Of a stretch of 64,000 nt of DNA, positions 26,971-35,499 are shown piece by piece (position 1 is the stretch's first letter; the number at the start of each line of letters is the position of its first letter). The stretch is from NCBI GenBank assembly GCA_025936045.1, contig JAICUB010000001.1, positions 124,001-188,000 of the forward strand. Direction: 5' to 3'. Under the pieces are notes generated by a model. That model searched no databases, was not told the DNA's origin, and saw nothing but the letters and a program-made list of their open reading frames with translations. Both the position numbers and the translations under genes were made by a program. Source of the stretch: Polyangiaceae bacterium. Lineage in GTDB: Bacteria > Myxococcota_A > Polyangia > Polyangiales > Polyangiaceae.

Positions 26971-28017
26971 GTGCGCGTATTGCTCTTCGACGACCGCCGC
27001 AGCGAGCGTGACGCGCTCGCGAAGGCGCTGCCGGAGGCTTGTCGCGACATCGAGGTCGTGGGCGACGAGCCCTCCGCCATCTCCGCCATCACGCGCGACC
27101 CGCCGCAGGTTCTCGTGTTCGCCGTCCCCGCGCGCGGAGCCGAGGAAGCCGTGCGGCGGCTCCGCAGTTTCGATGCTTCGGGCCAGGCTTACATCTTGGC
27201 GATCGTCGACGGCACGCCCTCGCAGAAGGAGCTGTCGAACCTGATCGCGGCCGGCGTGAACGACTTCCTCCGCCGCCCGGTCTCGGAGGCCGAGCTCATC
27301 GAGCGGGTCAAGGCGCCGACGCGGCTGCTCCGCTGGGTGCGCTCCGTGGCGAAGCCGACCGCGTTCGACTTTTCGGCGCCCGTGGACGCGGGACGTCTGC
27401 GAGGCTGGCAGAACCTCGGCGCGATCGTCGGGGAGGACGTGGGGCAGGTAGTCGGGACGAGCTTCTCGGTGTCGTCCGGGTGGCCCGCCAAGTTTCCGAA
27501 CGGCATCCGCGGCGCGACGATTCCGATGTCGCTCGCCGAAGATCAGCTCGAGTTGCGTGTATCGATCGGCGTGGATGCCGACGCGGCAAAATGGCTGGCT
27601 TCGGTCGTACTCGGAAACCCGGAAGCGAGTGACGCATCGCTCGAGGACGCGCTGCGCGAGCTCGCGAACACCGCCGGCGGCGCGCTGAAGCGCTCCGCAC
27701 TCTGTGAGAGCGTGACCCTCACGACCGGAATCCCCGTCAACGAAGAGCTCGCGAACGACGCGGGGCGCCATTGCTTCACCTTGTTCCACGAGGAGAGCGG
27801 CATGTGCCTCGCCGCGGTCGGCGAGATTCGCTCCAAGCAAAATCAGCGGGTCGCCGCGAGTAAACTTTCTGAAGGCATGGTCGTGGTCCACGACGTGCGG
27901 AACGAAGGAGGGCTGCTCTTGGTCGCCGCCGGCTCGAGGCTGACGAGCAGCAGCGCGGCCAGGCTTTCGAGAGTGCTCGGGTCACGCTACTTCCTCGAAG
28001 TGGCGCCCGCCGCGTGA
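26971..28017 (+). CDS. Degenerate receiver fused to CheX-like phosphatase domain
   Basis: This 348-residue protein has a receiver-like fold in residues 1-120 (MRVLLFDDRRSERDALAKAL). The phospho-acceptor position is Ala51 (QVLVFAVPARG), and the conserved Lys is Arg in FLRRPVSEAEL, so it cannot be phosphorylated in the usual way. Residues about 160-310 form a CheX-like domain with the E-x2-N motif LRELANTAGGALKRS (Glu230, Asn233). The C-terminal 40 residues (VVHDVRNEGGLLLVAAGSRLTSSSAARLSRV) resemble the short domain often found after HD-GYP or receiver modules. It probably regulates or localises dephosphorylation of the neighbouring CheY. The GTG start follows CheY by 22 bp. Confidence 0.78.
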   Translation: MRVLLFDDRRSERDALAKALPEACRDIEVVGDEPSAISAITRDPPQVLVFAVPARGAEEAVRRLRSFDASGQAYILAIVDGTPSQKELSNLIAAGVNDFLRRPVSEAELIERVKAPTRLLRWVRSVAKPTAFDFSAPVDAGRLRGWQNLGAIVGEDVGQVVGTSFSVSSGWPAKFPNGIRGATIPMSLAEDQLELRVSIGVDADAAKWLASVVLGNPEASDASLEDALRELANTAGGALKRSALCESVTLTTGIPVNEELANDAGRHCFTLFHEESGMCLAAVGEIRSKQNQRVAASKLSEGMVVVHDVRNEGGLLLVAAGSRLTSSSAARLSRVLGSRYFLEVAPAA

Positions 28018-28072
28018 ACCCCGGACGGCCTCCGTTGGTCGAGGTCGCGCTGCTCGCGAGCGCTTCCTGAAA

Positions 28073-29401
28073 TCAGAGCGGCAAGCGAAGTACGAAGCGA
28101 GTGCCGCGGCCGACCTCGCTGTCGCAGGCAATCGAGCCAGAGTGCCGCTCCACGACGACGCGGTGCACGGTATGGAGACCGAGGCCCGTCCCACCGCCGA
28201 CCTCGGCGGTCGAGAAGAAGGGCTCGAAGATACGTCCGCGGATCGCTTCCGGAATGCCGCAGCCGTCGTCCTCGACGCTGATGACCGCAGCCTTCTGTTC
28301 GACGCGGGTGCGGATGACGATGCTGCCCCGCGTCGCCTGCGGGGCGCGGCGCTCGATCGCCTGCGCGGCGTTCGTGACCAGGTTCAGAAACACCTGGTTC
28401 ATTTCGGCGGGGTTACAGTCGACGCGGGGTAGCTCCCCGTAGTCGGTGGTGATGCCCGCGACGCGCTCGTAGCGGGCGCGCGCGAGCGAGAGTACCGTTT
28501 CCAGGGCTTCGTTGAGGTCCGTGGGAGTGCGGAGGTCGCCGTCGGGGCGGCCGAAGTCACGCATCGTGGCGACCAACTTGGCCACGCGCTCGGACCCTTC
28601 GAGCACGTGGTCGACCGCGCGCGTCGCGTCGCCGAACAGCGCTGTAGCGTCGAGTGTCCGTTCGAGCACGCCGAGCTCGCTCACGAGGTCCGGCTCGAAG
28701 GTTGCCTCGAGCGCCCGGTCGCGGAGCTTTCGAGAGAGCTCCCAGAGCGCCTGCAGGTCCTTCAGTGCGTCTCGCAGGAAATAGGCGCTGCTCATCACGA
28801 ACTGGACGGGCGTGTTGAATTCATGCGCGATGCCGGCCGCCAGTTGACCCACGGCGAGCAGCTTGTCCGTCACCGCGTTCCGCTGCGCGAGGCGGCAATT
28901 CTCGACCGCGAGCACGATTTGGTCGGCGAGAGCGCCCGCTCGGTCGAGGTCCCGCTGGTCGTAGGGACGATCGAGGCTCAGACGGTTGAACGTGACGATC
29001 CCGAGCAGCTGAGCTTCGGACACGAGCGGGTAGACGATGCTCGTGCGCACTCGACTCGGGTTGCAGGGCTCGCGGTCTCCTTCGGGCCGAGCGTCGCCGG
29101 TGATGATGGTCGGGCACCGCGAGAGCGCGATGCGGCCGGCGATGCCTTGCCCGGGCGTAATGCGCGTTCGAGCCTGGATTTCGGGCGCGAGCCCGGCGGA
29201 GTGGGCGACGTAGAGGGAGCCGTCGACGCCCGGAAGCAGCAGCGACACCGTATCCGCCTTCATCACCCGCTTCGAAACGTCGACGATGGTCTCGAGCAGG
29301 CGCTTCGGCTCCTGCGTCGCGAGGATCTCGAGGCTCGAGCGCTGGGGCCGCGACTCGACCGGAGCCATGGAATCATGAGGAGGCGTGGGGGCGGGCAGCA
29401 T
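28073..29401 (-). CDS. GAF-domain sensor histidine kinase
   Basis: This 442-residue soluble kinase has a GAF domain at about 30-180 (LLETIVDVSKRVMKADTVSLLLPG to LADQIVLAVENCRLA). HisKA has AAGIAHEFNTPVQFV. The HATPase shows NLVTNAAQAIE, EDDGCGIPE and GGTGLGLHTVHRVVV. There is no transmembrane segment and no receiver. The start at 29401 gives a Pro-rich leader; an internal ATG (MAPVESRPQ) is an alternative. It is the last signalling gene of this island and converges with the receiver-CheX gene. A partner regulator cannot be assigned. Confidence 0.92.
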   Translation of the reverse strand: MLPAPTPPHDSMAPVESRPQRSSLEILATQEPKRLLETIVDVSKRVMKADTVSLLLPGVDGSLYVAHSAGLAPEIQARTRITPGQGIAGRIALSRCPTIITGDARPEGDREPCNPSRVRTSIVYPLVSEAQLLGIVTFNRLSLDRPYDQRDLDRAGALADQIVLAVENCRLAQRNAVTDKLLAVGQLAAGIAHEFNTPVQFVMSSAYFLRDALKDLQALWELSRKLRDRALEATFEPDLVSELGVLERTLDATALFGDATRAVDHVLEGSERVAKLVATMRDFGRPDGDLRTPTDLNEALETVLSLARARYERVAGITTDYGELPRVDCNPAEMNQVFLNLVTNAAQAIERRAPQATRGSIVIRTRVEQKAAVISVEDDGCGIPEAIRGRIFEPFFSTAEVGGGTGLGLHTVHRVVVERHSGSIACDSEVGRGTRFVLRLPL

Positions 29402-29871
29402 GGGAGGACGAAAGGTTCAATTCACGTGAACGGCACGCGGGGCACCTAGCGTTAGCGGGTCCGGGTGGTCGGACGTGGGCTCGTGTAGGTCCTGCGGCTC
29501 ACGCGTCTGAGTTTTCGGACGCGCGATCCCGAAGCGAGGACGGCGCACCCACTCCGCCTCCGTTTTCGTCGTGCTTGGCGACGGCCCGCAGATTGCAAAC
29601 GTGAATGTCCGTCGGCGCCACGCCGAGCGCAATCATGACCGACCGAGTTCACTCCTCCTCAGGGAGCGAAGGCGACGGGAAACCGGCGCTGAGCGAGCGC
29701 GTGGAGCGTGACGCCGACACAGTAGTGCCAATCCAATGCACCGCGATGAACGCCGAGCGGGCGAGCTTGCCGTTCTCGTCAGAGCTTTCCAGCTGAGCGG
29801 CGAGCGCCGTCGTCAGCCCGGGCGCTCGAGCATTGACGAGCGCGCGTTCTTGCGTCCTTCCTAAGCGGAGG
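29402..29871. other. Intergenic region, no convincing gene
   Basis: This gap of about 470 bp separates the divergent GAF kinase and GH30 lipoprotein. The short frames in the track lack family features and ribosome sites. It holds a perfect 10-bp palindrome near the kinase start and a weak hairpin, CGCGTC with GACGCG ten bases apart, near 29500-29525. It presumably contains both promoters, but I could not place -35/-10 elements with confidence. Confidence 0.5.
29421..29430. promoter_or_regulatory. Palindrome TTCACGTGAA upstream of GAF kinase
   Basis: A perfect 10-bp inverted repeat lies about 20 bp before the kinase start codon. Its position fits an operator, but no regulator can be assigned and a 10-bp palindrome can arise by chance. 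Confidence 0.3.
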
Positions 29872-31638
29872 ATGCTGCTTCGCGACCGTCTCGCAGGAAC
29901 GGTGTCACTCCTCGCGCTCGTCGCCGCCGCGTGTGGCAACGGCGCGTCGAGTTCGGGTGGCACGCCGGGCGGAGGCGCAGGCAGGGGCGCGCCAGCCGCG
30001 TCCGGAGGACGGACGAGCACGGCTGGCGCTGCCGGTGTCGGCGGCTCGAGCGGCAGCGGGAACGCGAGGGCAGGGGAGGCTGGCGCAACGCCGGACGGAA
30101 GTAGCGGTGGAAGCGGCGTGGGCGGAGCCGGCGCCTCGAGTGCTGGTGGTCGCGCGGCAAGCGGCGGCGCGGCAGGGGCGCAAGCTGGAAAGGCGGGCAC
30201 GGGCGGCCGTGGCGCTCGGGGCGGTGCCGGCGGCGAGCGCAGCGCAGGCGGAGCGAGTGGGACCAACGGCGCGGGCGGCGCGCGGCCGGTGGTTACGGCG
30301 GCACAGGGCACGACACTCGTCAAAATCAACCCTGCCGCTCGCCATCAAACCTTCGAAGGTTGGGGCACGAGCTTGTGTTGGTGGGCTCACCACGTCGGTG
30401 CGTGGGACACCGCCGGACGCAATGCCGTCGTCGCCGCCGTCGTCGATCCGGTCGACGGCCTCGGCTACAACGTCTTCCGCTACAACATCGGCGGCGGTGA
30501 CGACCCGTCTCATCACCACCTCGACCAATACAAAGACATGCCGGGCTTCGAACCCTCGGCGGGGACCTGGGACTGGACGGCGGACGCCGAGCAGCGCGCC
30601 GTATTGCAACAAATCCTCGCGAGCGGCACGGGGGTCATCCTGGAGGCGTTTTCGAACTCGCCGCCGTATTGGATGACGAAGAGCGGCTGTGCTTCCGGGA
30701 GCAGCGACGGCTCGAACAACTTGAAGGACGATTCTTACGCGACGTTTGCGGATTACCTCACGGAGGTCGTCAAGCACTATCGGGACGCCTTCGGCATCAC
30801 GTTTCGCACCCTCGAGCCGCTGAACGAGCCGAACGCGGACTGGTGGAAGGCGAACGGCGGCCAGGAAGGCTGTCATTTCTCGGCGTCGAATCAGCAGACG
30901 GTCGTCAAGGCGGTCGGCGCAGCGCTCAGCGCAAAAGGCCTCACGGACACGAGCGTCAGCGCGTCGGACGAAAACAGCATCGACGACGGCTACGACAACC
31001 TGCGCGCGTTCGACGCCGCTTCGCTCGCCGCGATGAGCCAGATGAACGTGCATACCTACTCGGGCAGCCGCCGGGCGGACTTGCGCACGCTCGCGAGCAG
31101 CAAGGGAAAGCGGCTCTGGCAGTCGGAGTCCGGGCCGCTCAATCAAACGCTCGCGGACGACACCGAGGCGGCCGTCTTCATGGCGGGGCGCATCATCACC
31201 GATTTGCGCGATTTGCAGGCGGAGGCGTGGGTCGATTGGCAGTCCGGCGACACGAACCACAATTGGGGAAGCTTCACGTTGAACGACTCGAAGCAGACCT
31301 GGACTCCGCTCAAGCGCTTCTACATGCACGCGGGGTTCAGCCGTTACATCCGTCCGGGCGCGGTGTTCGTCGACATCGACGACAGCGACATGGTCGCGGC
31401 GCTGAGCGCGGACGGACACTCGCTCACCATCGTCGTGCGGAACGGCGACACCTCGAAGAGCAAGGGTTTCACCTTCGATCTCACGGCGCTGCCTGTCGTG
31501 GGACCGACGGTCGAGAGCCACCGCACCTCGCGCAGCGAGGACCTTGCGGCGCTGCCCGCGACGGCGATCGACGGCTATAGCTTCGTCGCGACGATGCCCG
31601 CGTTTTCGGTCACGACCTTCGTCGTGCCGCTGCCGTGA
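29872..31638 (+). CDS. GH30-family glycoside hydrolase lipoprotein
   Basis: This 588-residue protein has a lipoprotein signal (LLALVAAACGNG), a Gly/Ala/Ser linker of about 120 residues and then a GH30 catalytic domain (HQTFEGWGTSLCWWAHHVG). Predicted acid/base is Glu319 in RTLEPLNEPNADWW; the nucleophile is Glu419 in KRLWQSESGPL. A C-terminal beta-sandwich follows (AGFSRYIRPGAVFVDIDD to TTFVVPLP). The opening motif resembles endo-beta-1,6-galactanases in GH30, but other specificities are possible. The ATG is chosen because it starts the lipoprotein signal; the track starts at an upstream TTG. The enzyme is probably displayed on the outer membrane. Confidence 0.88.
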   Translation: MLLRDRLAGTVSLLALVAAACGNGASSSGGTPGGGAGRGAPAASGGRTSTAGAAGVGGSSGSGNARAGEAGATPDGSSGGSGVGGAGASSAGGRAASGGAAGAQAGKAGTGGRGARGGAGGERSAGGASGTNGAGGARPVVTAAQGTTLVKINPAARHQTFEGWGTSLCWWAHHVGAWDTAGRNAVVAAVVDPVDGLGYNVFRYNIGGGDDPSHHHLDQYKDMPGFEPSAGTWDWTADAEQRAVLQQILASGTGVILEAFSNSPPYWMTKSGCASGSSDGSNNLKDDSYATFADYLTEVVKHYRDAFGITFRTLEPLNEPNADWWKANGGQEGCHFSASNQQTVVKAVGAALSAKGLTDTSVSASDENSIDDGYDNLRAFDAASLAAMSQMNVHTYSGSRRADLRTLASSKGKRLWQSESGPLNQTLADDTEAAVFMAGRIITDLRDLQAEAWVDWQSGDTNHNWGSFTLNDSKQTWTPLKRFYMHAGFSRYIRPGAVFVDIDDSDMVAALSADGHSLTIVVRNGDTSKSKGFTFDLTALPVVGPTVESHRTSRSEDLAALPATAIDGYSFVATMPAFSVTTFVVPLP

Positions 31639-31695
31639 CCTGAGCTTGGCCGGCCCGGGCACACGGCGCGGCACGCGCGTTGCTACGGGTGAACC

Positions 31696-32013
31696 ATGCC
31701 GATCGTTCTGACTTCGGGGGCGTGCTCCCTGCGGCTCGTCGGGCTTGCCTGCGCGACGTGCCCGGGCAGCGAACCGAGCGGCGGGGCGCCGGTCGCGAGC
31801 GACGACGAAGAGCTCGAACGTGGCGGCGCCCTGAATGGGCCCGAGGCGCGCGCGCCCGGCCGCGAATTGCCTCGCGCGAGGCCGTTCGGGCGCCCCGACG
31901 TGGTCACGCGCTTCTTCGATTCCGTGCCGACGGGCGTTACCGTCTCGGCGTCGGGCCGCATTTTCGTCAACTTTCCGCGCTGGGTCGCCGGCACGCCCGT
32001 GTCGTTGCGTTGA
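31696..32013 (+). pseudogene. Truncated major royal jelly/yellow-type protein gene
   Basis: This 105-codon frame encodes a poor signal-like N-terminus and an acidic/Pro-rich spacer. It ends with FFDSVPTGVTVSASGRIFVNFPRWVAGTPVSLR and a stop. The segment PTGVTVSASGRIFVNFPRW looks like the first blade of MRJP/yellow-type propeller proteins, which are normally about 350-400 residues. The remaining blades are missing and the next gene begins 11 bp later, so this looks like a 3'-deleted remnant. A short functional secreted peptide is less likely. Confidence 0.6.
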
Positions 32014-32024
32014 GGAGCCGGGGC

Positions 32025-32726
32025 ATGTCAGGTGGTTTGCACGCTCAAGCAGTGGTTCGCGCCGTCCTGCTCGACGTGGACGGGACGCTCGTCGACAGCA
32101 ACGACGCGCACGCCCGCGCTTGGGTCGACGCCTTCGCGGAGCTCGGTCGCTCCGTCGCCTTCGAACGAGTGCGGCCGCTCATCGGCAAGGGCGGGGACAA
32201 GCTCATGCCCGAGGTGAGCGGCGTCGATTCCGAGTCACCCGAAGGCAAGCGCATCGACGAACTTCGTTCGCGTATCTTTCTCGAGCGGTACTTACCGAAG
32301 CTCGAGCCGTTTCCTCGTGCACGCGAGCTCCTCGAGCGACTGCGGGCGGACGGGCTCGCACTGGTGGCGGCGACCTCGGCGAAAAAGACGGAAATGGACC
32401 CTTTGCTCGAGCTCTGCGGGGCCTCCGAGCTCGTCACCGGCCGGACCTCGAGTGACGACGCGGAGGAGTCGAAGCCCGACGGAGACATCGTGGCGGCCGC
32501 GCTCGCGCGGGCGCAGGTTTCCGCGCCTGAAGCGCTCATGCTCGGTGACACGCCGTACGACGTCGAGGCCGCGTCTCGCGTCGGAGTCGCCACGGTCGCC
32601 TTGCGCTCGGGCGGCTGGGACTCGGCCGCGCTCACCGGCGCGGTTGCCGTCTATGCGGACGTGAGCGAGCTTCTGGCCGGGTACGAGGATTCGCCGTTCA
32701 AGCGGAGCCCGTTTCGACCGGCTTGA
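32025..32726 (+). CDS. HAD-superfamily phosphatase (beta-phosphoglucomutase-like)
   Basis: This 233-residue HAD hydrolase has motif I LLDVDGTLVDSN with the two Asp, motif II ATSAKK, motif III Lys in EESKPDGD and motif IV MLGDTPYDVEAA. The helical cap after motif I places it in the subclass I group with phosphoglycolate phosphatase and beta-phosphoglucomutase. The substrate is unknown. The track's start at 31680 runs through the upstream remnant in another frame. ATG at 32025 is preferred because GAGGAG stands at normal spacing. No signal peptide is present. It converges with the protease gene 17 bp away. Confidence 0.9.
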   Translation: MSGGLHAQAVVRAVLLDVDGTLVDSNDAHARAWVDAFAELGRSVAFERVRPLIGKGGDKLMPEVSGVDSESPEGKRIDELRSRIFLERYLPKLEPFPRARELLERLRADGLALVAATSAKKTEMDPLLELCGASELVTGRTSSDDAEESKPDGDIVAAALARAQVSAPEALMLGDTPYDVEAASRVGVATVALRSGGWDSAALTGAVAVYADVSELLAGYEDSPFKRSPFRPA

Positions 32727-32743
32727 CCGCTCGGAGTGCCAGC

Positions 32744-34171
32744 CTACGCGCGACGCGCCGCGTTCCTACGACGCCGCGCGGCGCCGAAAGCCGCGGCCAA
32801 GAACAGCGACCAGTACTCGAGGTTCGCTCTGGCTCCGGTCCGTGTCGTTCGGCAGCCGCAGCCGGCGGGTTCGGGTGCGTCGTCACCGGAGCCCGGCGCA
32901 GAGCCAGCGTTGCTCGAGCCCGCGGCGCCGTTCTTCGCCGGGGTCGTGCCGGCGTCGGTGGGTGGAACCCCGGCGTCCAGACTGGGCGTGCCGTTCGGGG
33001 CGATGCCGGCACTGCCGCCGCTGCCGGCGCTGTGCATGCCTGCCCCACCCCCGTTCGGCGTGCCGCCACCGTGCGTCGATGCGCCCGCGCCGCCCGGGCT
33101 GCCGCCGGCGCCCGTGCCCGCTCCCGCGTGGCCTGCAACGCCCCCGGCGCCGATGCCCGTTCCCGGGCGGCCTGCAGCGCCGCCTGCGGGTTGCGGCGTA
33201 CCAGCATCCATGGGCGTGCCGCCGTCAGGCACGGGAGCTCCGCCGTCACGTGGCGTGCCCCCGTCGGGCATGCCCGTGCCGCCGTCCGTCATGGGAAGGC
33301 CGCCGTCCACGGTCGGCGAGCCCGTCACCCACCCGGGTGGCGTGTAGCCGCCGTCCGTCGCCGCGTCGGTTGCGGCATCGAGGATGAACGACTTCCACGG
33401 TGTGACCGCCGAGTAGACGGCGAAGCTACAGTCCTGCGGGCCGCGCGAGGTGGCGCCGATCACCATGCCGGCCCTATCGATTGCCGGGCCGCCCGAGTCG
33501 CCGCTGCAGACCGGCGATTCACCGGCCCACTCCGTCGTCGTCGCGCCGACGTTTTTACAAGCGCCCGCAACGCACGTGACCGTGGCGCCGTCGAAGCGCA
33601 TGCGCTTGCCCGCGGTGGTGCCGGCCTGGTCGTTCGGATTGGTGAGGCCGTAGCCCACGGCGTCGAACACCTCGTTCGTCGCCGGCGGCGTGTCGAGGCG
33701 TGGCTGAAGGGGGGTCGCTTGCTCGGCCGGCACGTTCGTCGAAAGCTCGAGCAGCGCCACGTCATTGCCGCAGACGCCCGAATCCGGCGGCACGCGCACG
33801 CCGGACACGTCGAAGACGGAGTTGTCCGGCACGGTGCCGCGGAGGTTATCGTACCAGGTCACCGCGAAGTCACTCGCGGCGTGAACCTGACCGAAGGTGG
33901 AAACGCCGCACTGCACGCTCTCCCCGTTACCGGAGATGTTGGCGACGCAGTGATGCGCGGTGAGCACCAGGTTCGGCAAGATGAGCGAGCCCGAGCAAAG
34001 CTCGCCTTCACGCGTCAGAATGCCGACGACGCCGTGACTCGTGGAGTCAGGCTGGCCACCGACGATGGGCTCTTGCGTGAAGCCGCTCGGTCCCGTGCGG
34101 CCGCCCTCGTCCGCGCAGGCGGCGACGACGGTTGCGAGTCCAAGACACAGCCAACGAGAGAGCGCGCGCAT
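32744..34171 (-). CDS. Trypsin-like serine protease with Gly-rich tail and MYXO-CTERM-like anchor
   Basis: This protein of about 475 residues has a lipoprotein-like signal (GLATVVAACADEGG), then a chymotrypsin-fold domain opening IVGGQPDSTSHGVVG. The triad is His in LTAHHCV, Asp in CGNDVALLEL and Ser in VCSGDSGGPAI. After the protease domain come PDGG-type repeats and a Gly/Ala linker of about 130 residues. The tail GCGCRTTRTG is followed by a hydrophobic stretch and an Arg cluster (AARRRRNAARRA), the layout of MYXO-CTERM sorting signals. It has both an N-terminal lipobox and a C-terminal sorting signal, which is unusual. ATG at 34171 has GAAGGGA at good spacing; the track's earlier start does not. 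Confidence 0.85.
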   Translation of the reverse strand: MRALSRWLCLGLATVVAACADEGGRTGPSGFTQEPIVGGQPDSTSHGVVGILTREGELCSGSLILPNLVLTAHHCVANISGNGESVQCGVSTFGQVHAASDFAVTWYDNLRGTVPDNSVFDVSGVRVPPDSGVCGNDVALLELSTNVPAEQATPLQPRLDTPPATNEVFDAVGYGLTNPNDQAGTTAGKRMRFDGATVTCVAGACKNVGATTTEWAGESPVCSGDSGGPAIDRAGMVIGATSRGPQDCSFAVYSAVTPWKSFILDAATDAATDGGYTPPGWVTGSPTVDGGLPMTDGGTGMPDGGTPRDGGAPVPDGGTPMDAGTPQPAGGAAGRPGTGIGAGGVAGHAGAGTGAGGSPGGAGASTHGGGTPNGGGAGMHSAGSGGSAGIAPNGTPSLDAGVPPTDAGTTPAKNGAAGSSNAGSAPGSGDDAPEPAGCGCRTTRTGARANLEYWSLFLAAAFGAARRRRNAARRA

Positions 34172-34416
34172 CCGAGTTCCCTTCGCCACGCGACAGGCTC
34201 GTGACGGGTGCAAAATGACACGAGTCTGGGGTCGCTCGCAATCGCGTCACGGGAGCACGCAATCTTTCTCCGCGCGTTCGCGAAAGTTCCAGCGAGCGCG
34301 GCGAACGGCCTGAGCGTGTGCTTGGCGAAATGCGCGCCGCGAGTCGAACGTGCGGCGCAGCGCGCGGATCAGCGACCGGTCGTTCCAACGTCACCTCCGT
34401 AGGCTTGCGACTTCGC

Positions 34417-35262
34417 TCAGAGTGTCGGTACGTGAAATTCCCGCAGGATCGCCTGGATCTCCGCGTGGTGTTCGACGATGACCCGATCGAGCTCCGCGCG
34501 GAGCGTTTCGTCGTCGTGGCGCACGGCCATGGCGATCTCGAAGCGAAACGTTTCCGGACCGCCTGGACCCTCCGGTACGGGGAAAATGGCGAGCTTCGGC
34601 TCGGAACGCGCGGCGAAGTAGCCGGCGAGCGGCCCCCACGCGACGGCAAGGTCGACCTCGCCGTTGCGCACCGCCTGGATGAGGTCGGACGGCGGGCTCT
34701 CGCGCCGGTAGTCACCGTAGACCGAGTAGCCGCGGACGTTCTCGACCAGGTGGCGCCGAGCGAGCGCGGCGATCGGAGGGGGGTTCGCTCCGTCGTCCCC
34801 GACGAGCGGTACGCCGATGCGAAGGTGCGCGAGCTCCTGCGCGTCGAACGAACGCACGCGTGGCGCGTGCTGACCGTAGACGAAGACGTAGCCGGAGCGA
34901 TAATAGGGCGCGGTCGTGAGCACGCGCTCGGTGCCGACGGGGACGCCCATCACCACGTCGCAGTGGCCGGCGTTCAAGGTCATGCGCAGAAAGCCGCGCC
35001 TTTGCGGCCAAAACGTGTAAGCGACGTCGGCATCGAGGGCGTGTGCCGCCAGTTCGGCCAAGCGATTCTCGAAGCCTTCTCCCGCGCGATTCGAGAAGGG
35101 CAGGTTGTTCGGATCGGCACAAACGGAGAACGTGCGGCGCGCATGAGCCCCCACGGGGATCCAGACTTCGCCAGGGGCCGTCTTCGGTTTGCAGGCGACG
35201 ACCAGAGCGAGCATGAGGCCTATGAGGGCGCTTGCGACGCTGCTGCCATGCCGGCCATTCAT
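34417..35262 (-). CDS. MoxJ/XoxJ-type quinoprotein-associated solute-binding lipoprotein
   Basis: This protein of about 281 residues has a lipoprotein signal (IGLMLALVVACKPK) and the pattern of the quinoprotein-dehydrogenase-associated binding family. Matching segments are FSVCADPNNLPFSNRAGEGFENRLAELAA, YTFWPQRRGFLRMTLNAGHCDVVMGVP and APYYRSGYVFVYG. In methylotrophs MxaJ/XoxJ assists PQQ alcohol dehydrogenase. No such dehydrogenase is in the window. ATG at 35262 was selected because CCGGAG precedes it and it starts the signal peptide; the track adds 15 residues. The next gene upstream on this strand encodes a dihaem cytochrome c lipoprotein, a possible electron-transfer partner. Confidence 0.8.
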   Translation of the reverse strand: MNGRHGSSVASALIGLMLALVVACKPKTAPGEVWIPVGAHARRTFSVCADPNNLPFSNRAGEGFENRLAELAAHALDADVAYTFWPQRRGFLRMTLNAGHCDVVMGVPVGTERVLTTAPYYRSGYVFVYGQHAPRVRSFDAQELAHLRIGVPLVGDDGANPPPIAALARRHLVENVRGYSVYGDYRRESPPSDLIQAVRNGEVDLAVAWGPLAGYFAARSEPKLAIFPVPEGPGGPETFRFEIAMAVRHDDETLRAELDRVIVEHHAEIQAILREFHVPTL

Positions 35263-35499
35263 TGCTCCGGGCGCGCGAGATGCCTTCGCATCACGAGCCG
35301 TGATCATGCGCGCGCCCCTCGTGCAATCGACATGCCCGCGACCGAGCGCGAACCGATTCGCGAAACTGCGGCGAAGCGAGGTTCGACGAGCTTCTGGGTT
35401 CGTCAGTGAGGCGTACTCCGCTGCCTCGCCGAGGCGGATCCATCCATTCCGCGGGCCGCCCGCGATGCTAGCGGGAATCGGCTCGCGTTAGCCCAGGCC

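Noticed and set aside
29905-31674. 589-codon minus-strand frame
   Set aside because: It is the antisense of the GH30 gene and Arg-rich; the GH30 frame has catalytic motifs.
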